Assembly (NCBI GenBank): GCA_050177075.1
Contig: JBFXHL010000008.1
Coordinates: 1-51,721 of the forward strand
From: UBA2239 sp050177075
GTDB taxonomy: Bacteria; Pseudomonadota; Gammaproteobacteria; Burkholderiales; UBA9220
DNA length: 51,721 nucleotides
Direction of reading: 5' to 3'
Under the pieces are notes generated by a model. The model did not search any database. It saw only the letters and a list, made by a program, of their open reading frames with translations, and was not told where the DNA came from. The position numbers were made by a program, and so were the translations under genes. Every line of letters begins with the position of its first letter. Position 1 is the first letter of the stretch. Shown here one piece after another: positions 26,234-35,413 of this stretch.

Positions 26234-27147
26234 GCCACCTGCTTTTGAATGTGGGCCAAGACCTCGGCCGCCCAGTCCTTGGGCGCCATGGGGAAGCCGA
26301 GTCGGGCGCGGCTGGCCAGGTAGCTCTGCGCCACCGCTCTCGCCAGGTTGCGGATGCGACCGATGTAGGCGGCGCGCTCGGTGACGGAAATGGCGCCCCG
26401 GGCGTCCAGCAGGTTGAAGGTATGGGCGGCTTTCAGCACCTGTTCATAGGCGGGCAGGGCCAACTGCTGTTCCATCAGGTGCTTGGCCTGCTTCTCGTGG
26501 GCGTTGAAGGCGGCGAGGAGGAACTCCACGTCGCTGTGCTCGAAGTTGTAGGCGGACTGCTCCACCTCGTTCTGGTGGTACACGTCACGGTAGGTGAGGC
26601 CCTCGGTCCACTGGAGGTCGAAGACGTTCTCCACTCCCTGCAAATACATGGCCAGGCGCTCCAGGCCGTAGGTGATTTCGCCGGTGATGGGCTTGCAGTC
26701 GATGCCGCCCACCTGCTGGAAGTAGGTGAACTGGGTCACTTCCATGCCGTTGAGCCACACTTCCCAACCCAGGCCCCAGGCGCCGAGGGTGGGGTTTTCC
26801 CAGTCGTCTTCGACGAAGCGGATGTCGTTCTTCTTCAGGTCGAAGCCCAGGGCCTCCAGGGAGCCAAGGTAGAGCTCGAGGATGTTTTCCGGCGCGGGTT
26901 TCAGCACCACCTGGAACTGGTAGTAGTGCTGCAGGCGGTTGGGGTTGTCGCCGTAGCGGCCGTCCTTGGGGCGGCGGGAAGGCTGGACGTAGGCCGCCTT
27001 CCAGGGCTCGGGGCCGATGGCGCGGAGGAAGGTGGCGGTATGGCTGGTGCCGGCCCCCACTTCCATGTCGTAGGGCTGGAGCAGGGCGCAACCCTGCTTG
27101 TCCCAGTAGGATTGCAGGGTGAGGATGATCTGTTGAAAAGTCAGCAT
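26230..27147 (-). CDS. glyQ: Glycine-tRNA ligase alpha subunit
   Basis: A 305-residue catalytic alpha subunit. The highly conserved N-terminus (TFQQIILTLQSYWDKQGCALLQPYD) is seen over two segments, followed by GAGTSHTATFLRA and WKAAYVQPSRRP. It is the usual length. ATG 27147 begins the homology. Its stop overlaps the following STAS/HATPase gene, rather than glyS as in most genomes. Confidence 0.96.
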   Translation of the reverse strand: MLTFQQIILTLQSYWDKQGCALLQPYDMEVGAGTSHTATFLRAIGPEPWKAAYVQPSRRPKDGRYGDNPNRLQHYYQFQVVLKPAPENILELYLGSLEALGFDLKKNDIRFVEDDWENPTLGAWGLGWEVWLNGMEVTQFTYFQQVGGIDCKPITGEITYGLERLAMYLQGVENVFDLQWTEGLTYRDVYHQNEVEQSAYNFEHSDVEFLLAAFNAHEKQAKHLMEQQLALPAYEQVLKAAHTFNLLDARGAISVTERAAYIGRIRNLARAVAQSYLASRARLGFPMAPKDWAAEVLAHIQKQVA

Positions 27148-27227
27148 GGGGCCTTAGGGCGCGAACGGAAAAGGATTGATTTTACTTTGTTTCGCCCGGC
27201 GGAAAAACCCCGCCCCACGGGAATCCG

Positions 27228-29798
27228 TCAGGGCTCGGGGGGCGACCAGTCCAATTCGCTCAATGGCGCCTGATTGGGACGGCCGATATAGTAGCCCTGG
27301 GCGAAATCGATGCCGGCGGCCACCACCTGCTCCAGCACCTCGGCACTTTCGACGAACTCCGCCACGGTGCGGATGCCCAGTTCCTGGGCCAGGGCCGCGA
27401 TGCTGTGGACGAAGGCCCGGTCCTTGCCGTCGTTGAGCATGTTGACAATGAAGTCTCCCTCGATCTTCAGGAAGTCGATGGGAAAGCGCTTGAGGTAATG
27501 GAAGGAGGAGAAACCGGAGCCGAAATCGTCGATGGCCAGCTTGTAGCCTTCCAGCTTCAGTTCGTTGACGAATTTCTCCAGCAGGGAAATGTTCTTCACC
27601 GTGTCCCGCTCGGTGATCTCGAACACGATCCGTTCCGGCTCGATCCGGCTGGCGGCGACGATGCGCCGCACCTCGGGAATGAACTCGGCCAGCACCAGGG
27701 CCCGGGGCGACAGGTTGACGAAGATGTCGCCGGTGAAGCCGTGGGTCTGAATCTCCTCGAAGGCCTTCTCCATCACGATGTAATCCAGTTTGTGGATCAC
27801 CCCCATCTTCTCGGCGATCTCGACGAACTCCGCCGCTCCCATGACCTCGTCGTCCCCCATTCGGATGCGGGACAGCACCTCCACCGCCTCGATGCGTCGC
27901 CCCTTGGCCCCCATGATGGGTTGGAAGTAGGGCACGATCTTCTTCTGCTCCACGGCGTTGAGGACGATGATGCTCTTCTCGCCGATGGAGCGGAACACCT
28001 CCACCACGTCCTCGTCCGTGGGCACCCCCACCCGCCCTTTGCCGTCGGCCTTGGCCTTGTACATCATGTTGTCGGCGAAGAGGAACAGGTCCTTGGGTTC
28101 CTTGGCGTGATCCGGATACACGGCCAGACCGACGGAGGCGGAGGCTTTTACCGACCCGCCGTCGGGCGCGGCGACGACCAGCTGTTGAATCCGCGCCAGG
28201 ATGCGCTCCGCCGCCGCACCGCCCTCGTCCATGCCCGTTTCCGGCAGCAGCACCACGAACTCGTCGCCGCCGTAGCGAGCCAGCACGTCGCCGGTGCGCA
28301 GAGCGCCCTTCACCGCATCGGCGAAGGCCTCGAGGAAACGATCGCCGAAGGCGTGGCCGTAGGTGTCGTTGACCAATTTGAAGTTGTCCAGGTCGATTAC
28401 CAGCAGGGTGAACCGGTAGTCATGGCGGGTGGCGCGGCTGATCTCGTAGCCCAGAAGTTCCCAGAACACGCGCTGGTTGTAGAGATCGGTGAGGGGGTCC
28501 CGGGTGGCGTAATACTCCAGGTCCCGGGTGTACTTGTAGATGGCCTTCACCGAGCCGACCACGTTGAGGAGGGTGGAAAGGACGCTGTCCATCACCAGGA
28601 GCCGTGTCTCGTCCTTGACGATATCCGCCTGGACGCCGATGCCGACGATGCCGCCGATCTTGGGCGTCTCCACCAGGAGGGATTTGACCTGCACCTCCAC
28701 GTCCGATTCCGAGAGGTCGATGAGGGCGCCGCTCGGGTCGGCGACATGGTGATTGATGACGATGGACGGCACGGCCGCGAAATTGGGATGCTCGCGCATG
28801 GAACGACGGATGGTTTTCTCCACCATCGCCTTGGTGGCGTCGGAGGGCGGCGAGCGCCAGAACACCTCGAGGTCGAACAGCTCGTCGTCCACCTTGAAGA
28901 TGGAAAACAGGGTATAGGCATCGATCACCTGGTTGATGTCCACCAGCAGGCGACTGATGTACTCCCGCCAGTCCTTCACCACCTCGGAGGTGATGACGAA
29001 TTTCTCCAGCAGCTTGATCTCGAATTCCAGCAGGTCCTTGTCCACCGCCACGGAGCGGAGTTTGGTCACCAGGTTTTCCACCCGGCGGAAAATGCTGTTC
29101 AGCTCGGCGAAGCCCAGGTCCACCTCCCGCAGCTCCACGTGGCGCAGGTCGGAGACCTTGTTGATTTTCTCGACGCTCTCCTCCAGCACCTCGATGGAAT
29201 CGTCGATGCGCCGGTTGACGAACACCGTCACCAGGAAGGCGACGATAAAGGGCACCGGCGCGATCAGCACCAGGGAGTAGAAGAAATCGTCCCGGGCCTG
29301 CTGGATGACCGGCGCCAGGTCCTGGCGCACGTCGATCACCCCCAGCACGTTGCCCACCTGGGCGTTGACGTGGCACAGGAGACACTTCGCCTCCGCCTTG
29401 AGGGGGAAAATATAACGGACGCCGGTTTTCGATTCCTGCTGGGCCGCCTCCCCGGAACGGAACACCGCCTCAATGGGCCCGTCCATCTTGCCCTGGAGGA
29501 TGGGACCGAAGCGCTGCTCGACGATCTTGCCGCGGTAGATTTCCAGGGAATAGGTGCTATCGGCCATGGCCCGCCGATTGGCGTCGATGAAGGCCTCCAC
29601 CTGTGCCCGGGTCCAGCCGGTGCTCATCAGCTGGAACATGGAATTGAAGGTGGACTGGGCGAGGGTATTGGAGTTGCGGAGGGCGTTGGCCTTGATGGAC
29701 TGGTCGAAAATATTCGACACCAGCAGATAGGTGCCGCCGAAAAACAGGATCGACACCACGATCGACGCGGTCAGAATGAACGTCTTGATGGTCTTCAC
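27228..29798 (-). CDS. Membrane c-heme sensor GGDEF-EAL protein (c-di-GMP turnover)
   Basis: An 856-residue protein. Transmembrane helices at about 7-29 and 173-194 flank a periplasmic domain with a CLLCH c-type heme motif (C139, C142, H143), like Tll0287/DUF3365 sensors. A HAMP-like/coiled region and a GAF-like region (about 250-420) follow, then GGDEF (510-514, intact, with an RTGD inhibitory site five residues before it) and an EAL domain. The EAL signature is EVL, but DDFGSGFSS, EITERD and the AQGYYIGRP end are kept. It may thus make and degrade c-di-GMP in response to redox, NO or CO. Start is GTG 29798. Confidence 0.92.
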   Translation of the reverse strand: MKTIKTFILTASIVVSILFFGGTYLLVSNIFDQSIKANALRNSNTLAQSTFNSMFQLMSTGWTRAQVEAFIDANRRAMADSTYSLEIYRGKIVEQRFGPILQGKMDGPIEAVFRSGEAAQQESKTGVRYIFPLKAEAKCLLCHVNAQVGNVLGVIDVRQDLAPVIQQARDDFFYSLVLIAPVPFIVAFLVTVFVNRRIDDSIEVLEESVEKINKVSDLRHVELREVDLGFAELNSIFRRVENLVTKLRSVAVDKDLLEFEIKLLEKFVITSEVVKDWREYISRLLVDINQVIDAYTLFSIFKVDDELFDLEVFWRSPPSDATKAMVEKTIRRSMREHPNFAAVPSIVINHHVADPSGALIDLSESDVEVQVKSLLVETPKIGGIVGIGVQADIVKDETRLLVMDSVLSTLLNVVGSVKAIYKYTRDLEYYATRDPLTDLYNQRVFWELLGYEISRATRHDYRFTLLVIDLDNFKLVNDTYGHAFGDRFLEAFADAVKGALRTGDVLARYGGDEFVVLLPETGMDEGGAAAERILARIQQLVVAAPDGGSVKASASVGLAVYPDHAKEPKDLFLFADNMMYKAKADGKGRVGVPTDEDVVEVFRSIGEKSIIVLNAVEQKKIVPYFQPIMGAKGRRIEAVEVLSRIRMGDDEVMGAAEFVEIAEKMGVIHKLDYIVMEKAFEEIQTHGFTGDIFVNLSPRALVLAEFIPEVRRIVAASRIEPERIVFEITERDTVKNISLLEKFVNELKLEGYKLAIDDFGSGFSSFHYLKRFPIDFLKIEGDFIVNMLNDGKDRAFVHSIAALAQELGIRTVAEFVESAEVLEQVVAAGIDFAQGYYIGRPNQAPLSELDWSPPEP

Positions 29799-29887
29799 AC
29801 AAGTCCCCTCGTGTCCCCATGGCCGGGCCGTGGGACAATATAGTATTTTTACCTATACTACGCGATTCCTCGCCCCTCCCACAACCG

Positions 29888-30289
29888 ATGGATAGCCTCC
29901 AGACCTATCAACTCCATTTCGAGCTCGACGCTCCGGCCACCGTCACCGTGGGGCGCTTCGGCAGCTTCCTGTTTCCCGCCGGACGCTACGTTTACACCGG
30001 CAGCGCCAAGCGCAACCTGGAGGCGCGTATCCGCCGCCACCTGTCCCAGGAAAAGAAGCTGAAGTGGCACATCGATTATCTCCTCGCCGCCCCCGGCATT
30101 CACATGATCGAGGTCAAGCGTTTCTCGCAAGAGGAATGCGCCCGCAATCAGGAAACGGACGGCGAGGTGATCGTCCCCGGCTTCGGCGCCAGCGATTGCC
30201 GCAGCGGCTGCGGCAGTCACCTCAAGTTTCTCGGTCCCCGCCGCCAGAGGACGACCAGGAGCAGAGCCATCAAGGCCACGGCCGGGTAG
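29888..30289 (+). CDS. GIY-YIG-like DUF123 protein
   Basis: A 133-residue protein with the DUF123 pattern: GSFLFPAGRYVYTGSAKRNLEARIRRHLS followed by KLKWHIDYLL (key residues Tyr, Arg and the KWHIDY stretch). DUF123 domains are also found fused to endonuclease III and are structurally GIY-YIG-like. The function as a nuclease is not established. Cysteines cluster near the end (ASDCRSGCGSHLKFLG). Its last 73 bases overlap the 3' end of lnt on the opposite strand. ATG 29888 is chosen; a longer reading has no homology. Confidence 0.85.
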   Translation: MDSLQTYQLHFELDAPATVTVGRFGSFLFPAGRYVYTGSAKRNLEARIRRHLSQEKKLKWHIDYLLAAPGIHMIEVKRFSQEECARNQETDGEVIVPGFGASDCRSGCGSHLKFLGPRRQRTTRSRAIKATAG

Positions 30290-31725
30290 TTGCCGAAGCG
30301 CACGTAGGGCGTCGCCCCGGCATAACCCTGGGCGCTGCCTTCCAGCACTGCCAGGGCAAAGGTGGGCGCCAGGCGTTCCACCTCGCCGTGGGGCCCGACG
30401 ATGGCCGTCACCCCCGTATTGGTGGCCCGCAGCATGGCGCGCCCGGTTTCCATGGCCCGCGTCTGGGAAATCTGCAAATGTTGCCAGGGAGCCAGGGAAT
30501 CGCCGAACCAGGCATCGTTGCTCATGTTCACCAGCAGCGTCGCTTCGGGCAGCTGGCGGATCACCTCCTCGCCGAACACGTCCTCGTAGCAGATATCCAC
30601 CGCCACCGCCTGCCCCGCCACCCGCATGGGCCGCTGGTGCTTCGCGCCGCGGGAGAAGTCCGACAACGGAATTTGCAGCACCTGGACCACCCAGCCGAAG
30701 ACGGGCTTGAAGGGGATGAACTCGCCGAAGGGCACCAGGTGGGACTTGCGATACACCTGGCTTGGCGACGCGCCGAAACTGAAGGCACTGTTGAAATACT
30801 CCTCCTTGCCGTCGCTGGCGTACTCCGGCAGGCCGACGAGTACGTCCCCGCCCACCGCTTGCCCCCGCCCGGCCATCAGTTCCAGGTAGTCCTCCGGCAC
30901 CTGGTGGCGGAACAGTGGCAAGGCCGTTTCCGGCAGCACCACCAGCCGCCCCTCGCTCATCAGCATCAGCCGCGCGTAGGTGGCCAGGGACTGCTGCAAG
31001 CGGTCCTCGCGCCACTTCATATCCTGGGGAATATCGCCCTGGAGCAGGCTTACCGTCACCGGTTTTCCCTGGGGCTCGGTCCAGGACACCTGCTTCAAGC
31101 CCCAGCCGCCCAGCCAGAGGAGGAGGACCAGGCTGAAAGACAAAGGATGAAGGACGAAGGGGCGGCGCAGGCTCAAACTCCCTGCCAAGAGGGCGGCGCT
31201 CAGGGCGGCGGCCAGGGACACGCCGTACACCCCGAGCACCGGCGCGTAGCCCGCCAGGGGGCCCGCGGGGACCTGGGAATAGCCCAGGGCCAGCCAGGGG
31301 AAGCCGGTGAAGATCCACCCCCGCGCCCAATCGGAAAGGCTCCACAATACAGCCGCCGCCAAGATCCGGCGACGGCCGTGGGGGGAGAAGAACCGCCCCT
31401 GCAGCCACCCCGCCACCGCCGGAAACAAGGCCAGGAACAGGCAGAACATCACCGTCGCCAGCACGGCCAGGGGCGCCGCCATATGCCCGAACTCGTGCAT
31501 GCTGACGTAAATCCAGCTCACCCCCGCGCCGAAATAGCCGACCCCGAACGCCAGGCCGCTCAGGGCGGCGCGCCGCGCCGACATCCCCCACCACAGCCGG
31601 AACAGGACCGCCAAAGCCAGCACGGGCAAGGGATAGAGATAGAAGGGGGCGAATCCGCCCACCGCCGCCACCCCCAGGGCAAGGGGCAGGAACAGCAAGA
31701 GCGCGCGTTTCAACTGAAGCCCCAT
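30217..31725 (-). CDS. lnt: Apolipoprotein N-acyltransferase
   Basis: A 502-residue inner-membrane enzyme that N-acylates lipoproteins. Several N-terminal helices are followed by a nitrilase-like periplasmic domain with the catalytic Glu (VLPETALPLF), Lys (YRKSHLVPFGEF) and Cys (VDICYEDVFG), and a C-terminal helix. ATG 31725 starts the first helix. It is convergent with, and overlaps, the DUF123 gene. In betaproteobacteria it is often near glyQS, as here. Confidence 0.95.
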   Translation of the reverse strand: MGLQLKRALLLFLPLALGVAAVGGFAPFYLYPLPVLALAVLFRLWWGMSARRAALSGLAFGVGYFGAGVSWIYVSMHEFGHMAAPLAVLATVMFCLFLALFPAVAGWLQGRFFSPHGRRRILAAAVLWSLSDWARGWIFTGFPWLALGYSQVPAGPLAGYAPVLGVYGVSLAAALSAALLAGSLSLRRPFVLHPLSFSLVLLLWLGGWGLKQVSWTEPQGKPVTVSLLQGDIPQDMKWREDRLQQSLATYARLMLMSEGRLVVLPETALPLFRHQVPEDYLELMAGRGQAVGGDVLVGLPEYASDGKEEYFNSAFSFGASPSQVYRKSHLVPFGEFIPFKPVFGWVVQVLQIPLSDFSRGAKHQRPMRVAGQAVAVDICYEDVFGEEVIRQLPEATLLVNMSNDAWFGDSLAPWQHLQISQTRAMETGRAMLRATNTGVTAIVGPHGEVERLAPTFALAVLEGSAQGYAGATPYVRFGNYPAVALMALLLVVLWRRGPRNLR

Positions 31726-31819
31726 GGGGATGTCTCGTCTTTTCCCGCCGGGTTGGGGTTTCGATCCACGGTCATTCCGCCTTTGCAAAGTAGGTATTAT
31801 TACTAATATCCGTTGAGGG

Positions 31820-31838
31820 CTATACTGCTATACTGCTA
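31820..31838 (+). promoter_or_regulatory. Tandem -10-like octamers before the chemotaxis receptor
   Basis: CTATACTG occurs twice in a row, followed by CTA, giving two TATACT hexamers eight bases apart, about 50-65 bases before ATG 31886. No clear -35 element or sigma-28 box is seen. The repeat could allow alternative start sites or slip in copy number. Confidence 0.4.
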
Positions 31839-31885
31839 GAGTCACACTTGAACCTAAAAACCCCGTTCACCCAAGGGAAAATAAT

Positions 31886-33508
31886 ATGCTGAAGAACCTC
31901 GCCATCAAGAAGCAGCTTCTTGTGTTCATGGTGGTTACCTTCCTGTTGTTCATCCTCGCCACCGCGATCGCCATCACCGGCATGAACCGCACCGAAAAGC
32001 GCTTCACCGCCTTTCTCGACCAGGATCAGGCCCTGCTGATGTCCTACAACAACATGTACGCCCAGGGCCTGCAGATGGGCCAGGCCCTGCGGAACATCAT
32101 CCTCGACCCGGCCAACCGCAAGGCCTACGACAATTTCAACCATGCCGCGGCGGATTTCGACAAGTCCTACAGCGAAGCCAAACAGCTTACCGCAACCGAC
32201 CCGGAAAAATCCAAGGTTCTCGAGCAAATCGCCGCCACCCGCGCCAAACAGAAGACCATGCAGGCCGACATCCTGCAACTGGTCGGTGCCGGCGGTCTCG
32301 ACGAAGCCAAGACCAAGCTCAACAAGGAAGAGACGCCGGCCTGGCGGGAAATCCGCCAGGCGCTGCTGGACAGCATCAAGGCCCACAACCAGGACACCCT
32401 CGCCTCCAAGGAAGCCATGCTCAAGGCGGTGCGCGCCGCCGAGATTTCCAGCCTCGTCCTCGGCGCCATCGCCATCGTCGTCGGCCTCGCCCTTTCGGGT
32501 CTCATCGTCGGCAACATCACCCGCGAGCTGCGCGCCCTCACCCATTCCATGCAAGAGCTGGCGGATGGCAAGGGCGACCTCACCCAACGCCTGCCGGTCC
32601 ACGGCCGCACCGAGCTGTCCGAGATGGCCGCCGCCTTCAACAAGTTCATGCAGGGCCTGCAGGACATCGTCAACACGGTAAAAAGCAACTCGGAACGGGT
32701 GCTTAGCTCCGCTTCCGAGCTGAACACCACCTATGCCCAGATCCGCGAGGGCTCCCACGCCCAGAGCGAGGCGGTGTCCTCCACCGCCGCCGCCGTGGAG
32801 GAAATGACCGTAAGCATTTCCTCCGTGGCCGAGAGCGCCATTCACGTGCGGGAGCTGTCCGACGAAAGCCTCAACCGCTCCCGCGACGGTTCCCAGAACC
32901 TGACCGAGCTGGTGCGGATGATCGGCCAGGCCCAGTCCGCCGTGGAAGAAATCGTCGGCGCCGTGGAAGCCCTGATGCAGAACATCAGCGCCATCACCGG
33001 CGCCACCCAGCACGTCAAGGACATCGCCGAGCAAACCAACCTCCTGGCCCTGAACGCCGCCATCGAGGCCGCCCGGGCCGGCGAACAGGGCCGGGGCTTT
33101 GCCGTGGTGGCCGACGAAGTGCGAAAGCTGGCGGAGAAATCCTCCCAGTACGCCAACGAAATCAGCGCCGTCACCGACGAACTGGGCCAGCAGTCCACCA
33201 CCGTGGAAGGCGCCATCCAGAAGGGCATGGAAGCCCTCACCGTGAGCGGCCAGTTCACCGGCAAGGTGGGCGAGGTGCTGCAAAAGGCCAACGATATCGT
33301 CATGGAAACCAACGCCGGGGTGGACGACATCTCCTCCTCCATGAAGGAGCAAACCGCCGCCAGCAACGAAATCGCCCGCAACGTGGAGCAGATCGCCCAG
33401 ATGGCTGAGGCCAACGCTGCCGCGATATCCCGTTCCGCCGCCACCGTGGCCGACCTGGAATCCCTGGCCATGAATCTGCAGAACGCCGTCGGCAGCTTCC
33501 GCTCCTGA
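31886..33508 (+). CDS. Methyl-accepting chemotaxis protein
   Basis: A 540-residue transducer: transmembrane helix 1 (about 12-32), a periplasmic four-helix-bundle-type ligand domain of about 150 residues, transmembrane helix 2 (about 188-212), HAMP, and a cytoplasmic signalling domain with the hairpin tip EQTNLLALNAAIEAARAGEQ. There is no C-terminal CheR-binding pentapeptide. It is monocistronic and ends at a strong terminator. The ligand is unknown. Confidence 0.95.
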   Translation: MLKNLAIKKQLLVFMVVTFLLFILATAIAITGMNRTEKRFTAFLDQDQALLMSYNNMYAQGLQMGQALRNIILDPANRKAYDNFNHAAADFDKSYSEAKQLTATDPEKSKVLEQIAATRAKQKTMQADILQLVGAGGLDEAKTKLNKEETPAWREIRQALLDSIKAHNQDTLASKEAMLKAVRAAEISSLVLGAIAIVVGLALSGLIVGNITRELRALTHSMQELADGKGDLTQRLPVHGRTELSEMAAAFNKFMQGLQDIVNTVKSNSERVLSSASELNTTYAQIREGSHAQSEAVSSTAAAVEEMTVSISSVAESAIHVRELSDESLNRSRDGSQNLTELVRMIGQAQSAVEEIVGAVEALMQNISAITGATQHVKDIAEQTNLLALNAAIEAARAGEQGRGFAVVADEVRKLAEKSSQYANEISAVTDELGQQSTTVEGAIQKGMEALTVSGQFTGKVGEVLQKANDIVMETNAGVDDISSSMKEQTAASNEIARNVEQIAQMAEANAAAISRSAATVADLESLAMNLQNAVGSFRS

Positions 33509-33521
33509 ACGCTCCCGAAAT

Positions 33522-33552
33522 AAAAAACGGCGGGAAATCCCCGCCGTTTTTT
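33522..33552. terminator. Bidirectional rho-independent terminator
   Basis: An ACGGCGGG / CCCGCCGT stem with a 5-base loop is flanked by an A-run on the left and a T-run on the right. It works in both directions: it ends the chemotaxis receptor gene and the convergent SQR gene. Confidence 0.92.
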
Positions 33553-33572
33553 ATTTTCCCTCGGAACCTCCG

Positions 33573-34847
33573 TCAGTGGTTGAGGCGCTCGATGCCCAGC
33601 ATCTTGAGCATGTACTTCTCGTAGATGGGCTCCGAGTTGCCGGTCTTCATCTTGCGCATGAAATACTTCTCGAAGGCGATCTTGGCGTAGTGCACCCACT
33701 TCCCCTTGCGGCTCCAGGTGACGTTGCGCGGCGGGATTTGCGGCAGGGCCACGAAGGCGGCGCCGGTATCGCCCATGTCGGCGAGGCAGATGGTGCTCCA
33801 GGTGCCAGTGGCCTCGGCCTTGCGGCCCTCCAGTTCGTCGTGGATGTTGTGGACGATGGCGGTCACCATGGACTCGATCATGTAGCCGGTCTTCGGCGTG
33901 CCGGTAGGCACCGGGGTTTCCTCCACCGGGGGAATGGCGATGGCGATGCCCGCGGCGAAGATGTTGGGGTAGCGGAGACTGCGCTGGTGCGCGTCCACCT
34001 GTACGAAGCCGGTCTGGCCGCATAGTCCCTCCACCGCCGCCACCACCGGCACGCCGCGGAACGGCGGCAGCATCATGGAGAAATCGAAGGTCACGTCCTG
34101 CTCGCGCACCTTGCGCTTCATGTCGTCGAACACCTCCACCCTCATGACGCCGGGCTTCACCTCGGCGACGCTGGCATTGGTGATCCACTTGATGTCCCGC
34201 TTGCGCAGCTCCTTCTCCAGCATGCCCTTGGAATCGCCCACCCCGCCGAGCCCCAGGTGGCCGATGTAGGGTTCGCTGGTGACGAAAGTGATGGGCACCC
34301 GGTGGCGAATCTTGCGTCGGCGCAGGTCGGTTTCCAGGGCCAGGGCGTACTCGTAGGCCGGGCCGAAGCAGCTCGCCCCCTGGAAGGCCCCCACCACCAC
34401 GTGGCCGGGGTTGCGCAGGAATTCCTGGTAGTCCTGGTAAGCGCGGCAGGCGTGGTCCACCGTGCACACCGAGTGGGTGGCGCCGGCGTCGGGACCGGCG
34501 CCGGGAATGAGGTCGAAAGCCAGGCGGGGACCGGTGCAGATCACCAGGTAGTCGTACTCCACCTGCTGGCCGTCGGCGAGGTCGATGCTGTTGTTGACGG
34601 CGTCGATCCTCGTCGCCGCCTGGGCGATAAAACCGATGTTCTTGCGCTCCAGGTAGGGCCGCAGGGAGAAAGTGACATCTTCCCGTTCGCGCCAGCCAAG
34701 CGCCACCCAGGGATTGGAGGGGACGAACTGGAAATAATCCTGGGCGTTGATGACGGTGACGCGGTGCCGCGCATCCAGCATCTGCCGCAATTCGTAGGCC
34801 GCCGGCATGCCGCCGGTGCCCGCGCCCAATACCACGATATGTGCCAT
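33573..34847 (-). CDS. sqr: Sulfide:quinone oxidoreductase
   Basis: A 424-residue FAD protein of the SQR family that oxidises sulfide and passes electrons to quinone. The FAD motif is VLGAGTGGMPAAYEL. Three cysteines fall at C128, C160 (GASCFGP) and C354 (STICLAD), matching the catalytic set of bacterial SQRs (128, 160, 356 in Acidithiobacillus). An amphipathic membrane-binding end follows. ATG 34847 is preceded by AGGAG. It lies downstream of the NifX-like gene, separated by a terminator-like hairpin, and next to cytochrome bd genes. The products are sulfane sulfur species, the signal FisR senses. Confidence 0.88.
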   Translation of the reverse strand: MAHIVVLGAGTGGMPAAYELRQMLDARHRVTVINAQDYFQFVPSNPWVALGWREREDVTFSLRPYLERKNIGFIAQAATRIDAVNNSIDLADGQQVEYDYLVICTGPRLAFDLIPGAGPDAGATHSVCTVDHACRAYQDYQEFLRNPGHVVVGAFQGASCFGPAYEYALALETDLRRRKIRHRVPITFVTSEPYIGHLGLGGVGDSKGMLEKELRKRDIKWITNASVAEVKPGVMRVEVFDDMKRKVREQDVTFDFSMMLPPFRGVPVVAAVEGLCGQTGFVQVDAHQRSLRYPNIFAAGIAIAIPPVEETPVPTGTPKTGYMIESMVTAIVHNIHDELEGRKAEATGTWSTICLADMGDTGAAFVALPQIPPRNVTWSRKGKWVHYAKIAFEKYFMRKMKTGNSEPIYEKYMLKMLGIERLNH

Positions 34848-34870
34848 TAACAGCTCCTGCAAACAATAAA

Positions 34871-34895
34871 CAAAAGAACCCGGCTCATGGCCGGG
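34871..34895 (-). terminator. Hairpin between the NifX-like gene and sqr
   Basis: CCCGGC-CATGA-GCCGGG followed by a T-rich stretch on the minus strand. It may end or attenuate the NifX-like transcript before sqr, so that sqr gets less message or has its own promoter. Confidence 0.7.
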
Positions 34896-34958
34896 TGATG
34901 TTGCAATATCTCCCTCGCCCCTGCGGGAAGCCCCTCCGGGCCAGCCAATGGCTAAGCC

Positions 34959-35330
34959 CTAGTGGTCATGGCCACAAGCATGGTCGCGCCCCCCATGCTC
35001 GTGGGTCACAATGGGACGGGTACGCCCCTGGAGAAATCCCAGCACCGCATCCTGCGGATCGGTTTCTCCCGTCACCAGCACCTTGACGCCGCGGGAGGCG
35101 AGCTTGCGGATGAATCCCTCGCCGGCGCTGCCAGTGAGGATGACGTCCATCCCGTCCAAAGGGTGCGGCCCACCGGCAAAACCGTGAAAAGCCATCTCCT
35201 TCGGCAAATCGAGACGCCCAACGAGTACCGGGGCATCGCGAAGGGTCCCATCGAAAATCAAAAAACGGCGCGACTTGCCCGCATGGCCGGTCACTGTCTT
35301 GAAGTTCTGGCTGGATACGGCAATACGCAT
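34959..35330 (-). CDS. NifX/NafY-type (dinitrogenase cofactor family) protein with His-rich tail
   Basis: A 123-residue protein of the NifX/NifB-C family (MRIAVSSQNFKTVTGHAGKSR start; VILTGSAGEGFIRKLASRGVKVLV). Such domains bind metal clusters, but most copies outside nif loci have no known role. The end is rich in His, Asp and Cys (HEHGGRDHACGHDH), a likely metal-binding tail. ATG 35330 has GGAG upstream; the longer reading frame has no family match. No other nif genes are in the window. Its place beside sqr and cytochrome bd suggests a role in sulfur or metal handling, which is inferred. Confidence 0.82.
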   Translation of the reverse strand: MRIAVSSQNFKTVTGHAGKSRRFLIFDGTLRDAPVLVGRLDLPKEMAFHGFAGGPHPLDGMDVILTGSAGEGFIRKLASRGVKVLVTGETDPQDAVLGFLQGRTRPIVTHEHGGRDHACGHDH

Positions 35331-35413
35331 GTCAGTCTCCTTGCAAATCGAGTTTTCCCCGCAGCGAACCCATAGCGCCTTCCCTCGGAAAAACGCCAGA
35401 TCGCCCGCCCTAA

